Of a stretch of 64,000 nt of DNA, positions 58,606-64,000 are shown one piece after another. This DNA comes from a bacterium (GTDB lineage: Bacteria > Vulcanimicrobiota > Vulcanimicrobiia > Vulcanimicrobiales > SCRA01), in assembly GCA_004298675.1 (NCBI GenBank), contig SCRI01000063.1, positions 1-64,000 on the forward strand, written 5' to 3'. The translations under genes and the position numbers were made by a program. The notes below the pieces were generated by a model, which saw only the letters and a program-made list of their open reading frames with translations, made no database searches and had not been told where the DNA came from. The stretch's first letter is position 1. Each line of letters begins with the position of its first letter.

Positions 58606-59352
58606 ATGCGTGCTCTCGTCGTTTGCTGTCTGCTGCTCGCTGCTTTGGCCGCCCCGGCGGCCGCCGACCGCGGACGCGGTGCCATCTACATCTCCAGCCT
58701 GCCCAGCAACGCCGACGTCTGGCTCGACGGCACGTTCGTGGGTGAGAGCCCGATTCTGATCTCCGCCGTCGCGCCGGGACACCATGTCGTCTCCGTGAGC
58801 AAGGCGGGCTTTACCGTCCAGGACGTCGGCGTCGACGTGGGTGACTCGGGTGAGCCGCTGATGGAGTCGGTGCAGCTGGTAGCGATGACCAGTGCGATTC
58901 GCCAGATGGGCAGCCTTGCGATCCGCTCCGACATCGCGGGCGGTGCCATCTATCTCGACGGCGGCGCGATCGGCAGAGCGCCGCTGGCCTCGCGCCGGCT
59001 GGCGGCCGGGACACACCATGTGGAAGTCCGCGTGAAGGGTGCGGCGGTCGCGCGCGACGTGGAGGTCTATCCGGATACGGAGACCGTGGTGGTACTGCAC
59101 GCGGCATCGAACACCGGCACCGTCGTCTTGGCTCCGGCCGATGCGTATCTCCCCGACGATGTCTTCACCCTGCTGGGCGGGAAGCTCGTCATCCGCTACG
59201 CCGGCCACAAAGTGGTCGGACACCTCGACCAGCGCGACTACGCCGTCGATGACCTCCCACGCCACTACGATGCCGCCCCCACGGTCGTTGGCGGCCGCCT
59301 CTACCTGCCCCTGGCTCTCTTGCAGTGGCTCGCGGCGGAGAGTAAGAAGTAA
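58606..59352 (+). CDS. Secreted protein with PEGA domains and C-terminal stalk-like domain
   Basis: A 248-residue exported protein. Signal peptide LVVCCLLLAALAAPAAA, then two PEGA repeats: AIYISSLPSNADVWLDGTFV through HHVVSVSKAGFTVQDV, and GSLAIRSDIAGGAIYLDGGA through HHVEVRVKGAAVARDV. The last 75 residues (YLPDDVFTLLGGKLVIRYAG to VVGGRLYLPLALLQWLA) resemble the copper-amine-oxidase N-like stalk domain seen in the protein at 31755. AAGGG lies eight bases before ATG 58606. PEGA domains usually bind or support surface structures. Confidence 0.75.
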   Translation: MRALVVCCLLLAALAAPAAADRGRGAIYISSLPSNADVWLDGTFVGESPILISAVAPGHHVVSVSKAGFTVQDVGVDVGDSGEPLMESVQLVAMTSAIRQMGSLAIRSDIAGGAIYLDGGAIGRAPLASRRLAAGTHHVEVRVKGAAVARDVEVYPDTETVVVLHAASNTGTVVLAPADAYLPDDVFTLLGGKLVIRYAGHKVVGHLDQRDYAVDDLPRHYDAAPTVVGGRLYLPLALLQWLAAESKK

Positions 59353-59359
59353 CCGCGCC

Positions 59360-60829
59360 ATGCCATCGATCTACATTCAAACCTACGGCTGCCAGATGAA
59401 CGAGGCCGACTCCGAGCGCGTGCTACGCGGGGCCTTGGCCCTGGGCTACCGCGCCGCCGAGCACCCCGAGGACGCCAGCGTGCTGGTGCTCAACACCTGT
59501 ACCGTGCGTGACAACGCCGAGGCGCGCGCATACGGGCGCATCGGCCAATGGAAGGCGCTCAAAGCGCAGGATCCCGCCGTGCGCCTGGTGGTGATGGGCT
59601 GTCTGGCCGAGCAAGATCGCGACGTGATGCCAGGCAAAGTGCCGTACGTCGACGCGATCTTCGGCACGCGCGAGATCGACGCCGTGGTGGCGCGGCTGGC
59701 ACAGTGGCGCGACAACTTCGTCGACGGCGACGACGGCGGCGAGGACCGTCTGGCGGCGCTCGAGGGTTACGGTACGGTGCGGCATGACGACGCCCATGCC
59801 GATCCGCGCTGGAACAAGCTGCGCGCCTTCGTGACCGTGCAGCAGGGTTGCTCCTACTACTGCACGTTCTGCATCGTGCCGATGGTACGCGGACGTTTCG
59901 AAGACCGCACGGTCGAGGCGGTGATGGCGGACTTGCGCGAGCGGCTCGATCGCGGCGCGCGCGAGGTCATGCTGGTGGGGCAGACCGTCAATCACTACCA
60001 CTGCCCGCAGACGGGGGCGCGCTTCGCCGATCTGCTGGAGCTGGTAGCGGCCGAGGAACGCGTGGAGCGCTTGACGTTCATCAGCCCGCATCCCAACGAT
60101 TTCGACGAACATACCTTCCAGGTCATGGGGCAGATCGGCAAGCTCAACCAACGCTTGCATCTGCCGCTGCAGTCCGCTTCGAACGCCGTCCTCAAGCGCA
60201 TGAATCGCAAGTACACCATCGAGCGCTATCGCGAGCAGGTGGCGCTGTTCCGGAAGTATTGCCGCGGCTGGGCGCTCACAACGGACCTCATCGTGGGTTT
60301 CCCCGGCGAGAGCGAGGAGATGTTCGAGGAGACGCTGGCGTTCGTCAACGAGGGTACGTTTCAGAACGGATACACGTTCATCTACTCGCCGCGCCGGGGC
60401 ACGCAGGCCGCGCAGTGGAGCGACCAATTCGTCGATCCCGCGGTCGCGGGGGTGCGGCTGCGCCGTCTGGCGGAGGCGCAGGATCGCCTGACACGCGCCT
60501 ACCACCGTTCGCTGGTCGGCACGACGCAGCGTGCGCTCATCGTGGGCCCCTCGAAGAAAGACCCCGAGCGCTACGCCACCAAGATCGGGCAGAACGTTAC
60601 CGTCATCGTTCCCAAGCAGTCTCTCGACAATCCCTGGCTGGACGTGCGCATCGACAAGGCCTACACCTGGGGAACGCTTGGGACCGTGCTGGGGACCGCC
60701 GCCCATGCCGCTGCTCCGGCGCGTGCGGTTGCGCACCTGTTGCCGCCGCTGGAGGGCGGCGGTGTGCCCGACGAGGGCCCGGTCGTGTTTGATACCGTCC
60801 CGCGCGAGGCTGCGGCCCAACCGCGGTGA
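59360..60829 (+). CDS. miaB: tRNA-2-methylthio-N6-dimethylallyladenosine synthase MiaB
   Basis: Radical-SAM methylthiotransferase that modifies A37 of tRNAs, 489 residues. N-terminal UPF0004 domain: YIQTYGCQMNEADSERV, LNTCTVRDNAEARAYGRIG and VVMGCLAEQD contain the three auxiliary-cluster Cys. Radical-SAM motif QQGCSYYCTFCIVPMVRGR has CxxxCxxC. VGQTVNHYHCPQTG replaces the usual GQNVNSYG. The TRAM domain follows (RALIVGPSKKDPERYATKIG). It needs two Fe-S clusters, presumably supplied by the suf genes. ATG 59360 is seven bases after the PEGA gene and its stop overlaps mutS. Confidence 0.95.
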   Translation: MPSIYIQTYGCQMNEADSERVLRGALALGYRAAEHPEDASVLVLNTCTVRDNAEARAYGRIGQWKALKAQDPAVRLVVMGCLAEQDRDVMPGKVPYVDAIFGTREIDAVVARLAQWRDNFVDGDDGGEDRLAALEGYGTVRHDDAHADPRWNKLRAFVTVQQGCSYYCTFCIVPMVRGRFEDRTVEAVMADLRERLDRGAREVMLVGQTVNHYHCPQTGARFADLLELVAAEERVERLTFISPHPNDFDEHTFQVMGQIGKLNQRLHLPLQSASNAVLKRMNRKYTIERYREQVALFRKYCRGWALTTDLIVGFPGESEEMFEETLAFVNEGTFQNGYTFIYSPRRGTQAAQWSDQFVDPAVAGVRLRRLAEAQDRLTRAYHRSLVGTTQRALIVGPSKKDPERYATKIGQNVTVIVPKQSLDNPWLDVRIDKAYTWGTLGTVLGTAAHAAAPARAVAHLLPPLEGGGVPDEGPVVFDTVPREAAAQPR

Positions 60830-63315
60830 CGAACCGGGAGAAGCAGCGCTCGCCGCTGTTCGAACAGTACTTCGGAGTCAAGGCGCGTTATCCGGAGGCC
60901 GTGCTCCTCATGCGCGTGGGCGACTTCTACGAAGCCTACGGAGAGGACGCGGAGACGATCTCGCGCGCGCTGCAGATCGCGTTGACGTCCAAGGAGTCCG
61001 GCGGCGGCGAGCGCGTGTCGATGGCCGGCGTCCCGTATCACGCCCTCGACGGCTACCTCGCGAAGCTGGTTGCGCAGCGCTTCGTCGTGGCGCTGGCGGA
61101 GCAGATGGAGGCGCCCGTCCCAAACAAGCTCACGCGCCGCGAGGTGGTGCGCGTGGTGACGCCGGGGACACTGCTCGAGGAGTCGCTGCTGCCCTCCGCC
61201 GCCAATAATTTTCTGGCCTGCGTTGCGGTGCTGGGTGAGGCGCTGGCGATCGCCCATGCCGACGTCTCCACGGGGGAGTTGGCGGTGACCGCGTTTGCCG
61301 GCGACTCGATGCAGGAGGACGCGCTAGCCGAGCTGGCACGCCTGGCGCCCGCGGAGGCCGTGCTCGACGTGCCCTTCGATCAACGCGAGCCGTTCGAACA
61401 GATCCTGGGGCAACAGGATGCACGCGTCACACGGCCCGGGCTCGGCGCCGTCGACGGGCGCCAGCGCGAGCCGCTGGCAGGGTTCTCGCTCGAGGAATCC
61501 GCGGCCATGCACCGCGCGCTCGATGCGCTCTATGCCTTCACCGCGCGCAGTTGTCTGGGCGGCGCCGAGGCTCTGCGCGAGCCGCGGACGTACCGCGCGC
61601 AGACCTTCATGGTGATCGATCCCGCCTCACGGCGCAATCTCGAGCTCACCAAAGCCATCGGCTCCAACTCCAAAGCCACGTTGCTGGCGGCGGTGGACCG
61701 CTGCCGCACGGCCATGGGCTCGCGGCTGCTGGCCCGCTGGCTCTTGACGCCGCTGGTCGAGCGCGAGCGCATTCTGGCGCGTCAAGCGGCGGTGGCGGCG
61801 CTGGTGGAGCAGTATCCGCGCCGCGCCGCGTTGCAGGAGCAGCTCGAAGGCTGCTACGATTTGGAGCGCTTGGCGCAGCGCCTGCGCGTGCACCGTGCCG
61901 CGCCGCGCGATCTGGCGGCGTTGCGGCGAACGCTAGCGCTGCTGGAACCCGTGCGCGCGTGTGCCGATCTGCCGGCGCTTGCCGAGACCGTCGGCGGCAT
62001 CGAACGCTTCGACGATCTGCGTGCCGATCTCGAGCGGACGCTGGCGGAGGAGCCGCCGCCCAACCTCGCCGACGGCGGCGTGATCCGCCCGGATTCCAGC
62101 GCCGAGCTGGCCGAGTGCATGGCGTTGCGGACGGGGGCGCGCGAGCGCATCGCGGCGCTGGAGGAGCGCGAGCGGGCGCGCACCGGCATCAAATCGTTGC
62201 GGATCAAGTATACCAACGCCTTCGGCTATGCCATCGAGATCGGCACCGCGCACGCCGCTTCCGCTCCCGCTGATTACGTGCGCAAGCAGACGCTGACCAA
62301 CGGGCAACGCTTCACCACTCCGGAGCTCAAGGAGCTCGAGTTCGCGATCGCCTCCGCACACTCGCGTCAACTGCGGCTGGAGGAGGTGCTCTACGCGCAG
62401 TTGATGGAGCGCGTTACCGCGGATGCCGAGCGGGTGCTGACGACGGCGCAGGCGCTGGCCCACCTGGATGTCTACGCGTCGTTGGCGCAGACGGCGGGGG
62501 AGCGTGGCTACGTGCGCCCGCGCATCGTCGACGAGTCGCGCCTGGCGATTGTCGATGGCCGCCATCCGGTGGTGGAGGGACTGCTGGGCGACCGTTTTGT
62601 CCCCAATGACCTGCGCATCGACGAGAGCGGCCACCGCTTCTTGATACTGACCGGCCCCAACATGGGCGGTAAGTCCACGTTCCTGCGGCAGGCGGCGCTG
62701 CTGACTATCCTCGCGCAGATCGGCTCGTACGTACCGGCGCGTGAGGCCGAGATTGGCGTGGTCGATCGTATCTTCACGCGCATCGGCGCCGGCGACGATC
62801 TTGCGAGCGGTCAATCCACGTTCTACTTGGAGATGGCGGAGGCCGCGCACATCCTGCGGCGCTGCACGCCACGCTCGCTCGTGGTCGTGGACGAGATCGG
62901 CCGCGGCACGGGGACCGTGGACGGATTGGCTATCGCGCAGGCGATCTGTGAATATCTGCTGGGCATGGAGTCGGAGACCCCGATCGTGCTCTTCGCCACC
63001 CACTTTCACGAACTGGTCGAGCTGGCCGACGAATGGCCGCGCGTGGCCAACTATCACGTCACTGCCGTCGAGCACCCGCAGCGCGGCGGCGAGCCCGTCT
63101 TCTCGCACCGGGTGCTGCCGGGCTCGACCAACCGTTCCTTCGGCATCGAGGTCGCTCGCATGGCTGGGCTGCCGTCCAGCGTGGTGGAGCGCGCGCGCAG
63201 CCTGGCCGACGAACTGTTGGGGCGCACACCGCTCGAGCAGGCGGTGCCGCTGCGCAAGAATCTCGCGCGCGAGCGAGCGGACGTCCCACGCCGCCAGTTG
63301 GACTTCTTTCAGTGA
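60826..63315 (+). CDS. mutS: DNA mismatch repair protein MutS
   Basis: Mismatch-recognition ATPase, 829 residues. The N-terminal mismatch-binding domain has ARYPEAVLLMRVGDFYEAYG, with the Phe-x-Glu in GDFYEAYG. Connector, lever and clamp domains follow; the ATPase has Walker A TGPNMGGKSTFLRQ at about 610-618, FYLEMAEAAHILRR, and Walker B LVVVDEIGRGTGTVDGLA. The C-terminus (RKNLARERADVPRRQLDFFQ) ends soon after the ATPase, shorter than E. coli MutS, so the tetramerisation tail is reduced. GTG start overlaps miaB stop; its stop overlaps mutL. Confidence 0.97.
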   Translation: MTNREKQRSPLFEQYFGVKARYPEAVLLMRVGDFYEAYGEDAETISRALQIALTSKESGGGERVSMAGVPYHALDGYLAKLVAQRFVVALAEQMEAPVPNKLTRREVVRVVTPGTLLEESLLPSAANNFLACVAVLGEALAIAHADVSTGELAVTAFAGDSMQEDALAELARLAPAEAVLDVPFDQREPFEQILGQQDARVTRPGLGAVDGRQREPLAGFSLEESAAMHRALDALYAFTARSCLGGAEALREPRTYRAQTFMVIDPASRRNLELTKAIGSNSKATLLAAVDRCRTAMGSRLLARWLLTPLVERERILARQAAVAALVEQYPRRAALQEQLEGCYDLERLAQRLRVHRAAPRDLAALRRTLALLEPVRACADLPALAETVGGIERFDDLRADLERTLAEEPPPNLADGGVIRPDSSAELAECMALRTGARERIAALEERERARTGIKSLRIKYTNAFGYAIEIGTAHAASAPADYVRKQTLTNGQRFTTPELKELEFAIASAHSRQLRLEEVLYAQLMERVTADAERVLTTAQALAHLDVYASLAQTAGERGYVRPRIVDESRLAIVDGRHPVVEGLLGDRFVPNDLRIDESGHRFLILTGPNMGGKSTFLRQAALLTILAQIGSYVPAREAEIGVVDRIFTRIGAGDDLASGQSTFYLEMAEAAHILRRCTPRSLVVVDEIGRGTGTVDGLAIAQAICEYLLGMESETPIVLFATHFHELVELADEWPRVANYHVTAVEHPQRGGEPVFSHRVLPGSTNRSFGIEVARMAGLPSSVVERARSLADELLGRTPLEQAVPLRKNLARERADVPRRQLDFFQ

Positions 63316-64000
63316 GCGGGGTGGGCGGGATCAGCATTCATGTTCTCGATGCCCGCACGATTGGCCAGATAGCGGCGGGGGAGATCATCGAGCGCCCCGT
63401 CTCGGTGGTGAAGGAACTGGTGGAGAACAGCCTGGACGCGGGGGCGCGCCGCATTCGAGTGGAGGTGGAGGGCGGAGGCATCGAGTCGATCGCGGTCGCG
63501 GACGACGGCGCGGGCATCTTGCCCGAGGAGTTGCCGTTGGCGCTGCGCAGGCACGCCACGTCGAAGCTAGCCGAGCCGGACGATCTCTTCCGCATCGCAA
63601 GCCTGGGCTTCCGCGGCGAAGGGCTGGCCTCGATCGCCGCGGTCTGCCGCACGGTCTTGCTCTCGCGCCGGGCCGGCTCGGAGATCGGTGCGCGGGTGAG
63701 CGCGGAAGGTGAGAGCATCGGCGCGGTCGAGCCCTTCGCCGCTCCGGTCGGCACGCGCGTCGAAGCGCGCGATCTCTTTCACGCGCTGCCGGTGCGCCGT
63801 GAGTACCTGCGCTCGCCGGGGGCCGAGTTCACGCGCATCTCGGGTTGGCTCTCTGCCCTTGCCCTGGCATATCCCGAGGTCGCGTTCACGCTGACGCACG
63901 GCGGCCGCACGGTCTGGAGCCTGCCCCCGGCGGCCCAGCCCGAACACCGCCTCGCGCAACTGTTCGGTCCGGCCGCGGCGGCGCGCATGCTGTCGATCGA
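63312..64000 (+). CDS. mutL: DNA mismatch repair protein MutL, 5' part only
   Basis: GHKL ATPase partner of MutS; only about 229 residues are in the window and the frame is open at the edge. Conserved blocks: LDARTIGQIAAGEIIERPVS, ELVENSLDAGARRIRVEVEG (catalytic Glu), VADDGAGILPEEL, RHATSKLAEPDDLFRIASLG and GFRGEGLASIAAV. GTG 63312 overlaps the mutS stop as GTGA; GTG 63321 is an alternative start. Presence of the C-terminal endonuclease motif cannot be checked here. Confidence 0.95.
   Translation, partial: MSGVGGISIHVLDARTIGQIAAGEIIERPVSVVKELVENSLDAGARRIRVEVEGGGIESIAVADDGAGILPEELPLALRRHATSKLAEPDDLFRIASLGFRGEGLASIAAVCRTVLLSRRAGSEIGARVSAEGESIGAVEPFAAPVGTRVEARDLFHALPVRREYLRSPGAEFTRISGWLSALALAYPEVAFTLTHGGRTVWSLPPAAQPEHRLAQLFGPAAAARMLSI

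Noticed and set aside
59039-59359. N-terminal extension of MiaB
   Set aside because: It overlaps the PEGA gene in another frame; MiaB starts at MPSIYIQTYGCQMN.
1-64000. tRNA, rRNA, CRISPR, IS elements, integrases or prophage genes
   Set aside because: None found on reading: the gaps are too short for stable RNA operons, and no transposase, recombinase or repeat-spacer pattern is present.

Overview
The window is a GC-rich, gene-dense bacterial chromosome segment with about 54 protein-coding genes, almost no intergenic space and many start/stop overlaps. I see no tRNA, rRNA, CRISPR array, insertion sequence, phage gene or integrase, and no gene-free stretch longer than 300 bases. A TolC-like channel, an RND pump and a C-terminal beta-barrel ending in Phe indicate a diderm. 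GC richness, many GTG/TTG starts, stalk-domain and PEGA-domain proteins and tandem peptide-binding lipoproteins suggest an uncultured lineage such as Candidatus Eremiobacterota (WPS-2/Vulcanimicrobiota). That placement is inference, not shown by a marker gene. Layout: 1-3.5 kb holds the end of a membrane protein, a two-gene ABC-2 exporter and a secreted NTF2-like protein. 3.6-7.8 kb is a signalling cassette: hybrid histidine kinase, separate HPt protein and a response regulator with an HD-GYP c-di-GMP phosphodiesterase. 7.9-12.9 kb is the iron-sulfur region, sufC-sufB/D-sufS-sufU on the minus strand, divergent from a SufR-type repressor and an unusual NifU-like scaffold, with a compact regulatory region between them. 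12.9-17.6 kb is metabolic and stress related: methylglyoxal synthase, MBL hydrolase, O-methyltransferase, Fe/Mn superoxide dismutase, LON-domain protein, FolD and a peroxiredoxin interrupted by one in-frame TGA. 17.6-25 kb has an M48 protease, a TlpA-like lipoprotein, a MalT/LuxR regulator, a 50-residue lipoprotein missed by the ORF track, and a degenerate HD-GYP protein. 25-35.5 kb has a beta-propeller/NAGPA/TldD/TldE operon, a stalk-domain/beta-barrel protein, a membrane sensor with an anti-sigma-type ATPase, and a thioesterase. 35.6-52.2 kb is envelope and transport: adaptor plus TolC, three tandem peptide-binding lipoproteins without permeases, a GT87-like glycosyltransferase, type II NADH dehydrogenase, a homocitrate/isopropylmalate synthase-like enzyme, and adaptor plus RND pump. 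52-64 kb is mostly housekeeping: PheA, HPPD, SprT, Rrf2, EF-P, PlsY, Der, PEGA protein, MiaB, MutS and the 5' part of MutL. The most striking observation is the gene at 17126-17617. It reads as one complete AhpC/TSA peroxiredoxin if the TGA at 17252 is decoded as selenocysteine, giving a U-P-R-C motif exactly where relatives have C-x-x-C. A hairpin with the geometry of a bacterial SECIS element follows directly. The second most interesting region is the suf/sufR intergenic region, with a good sigma70-type promoter and two different perfect or near-perfect palindromes.
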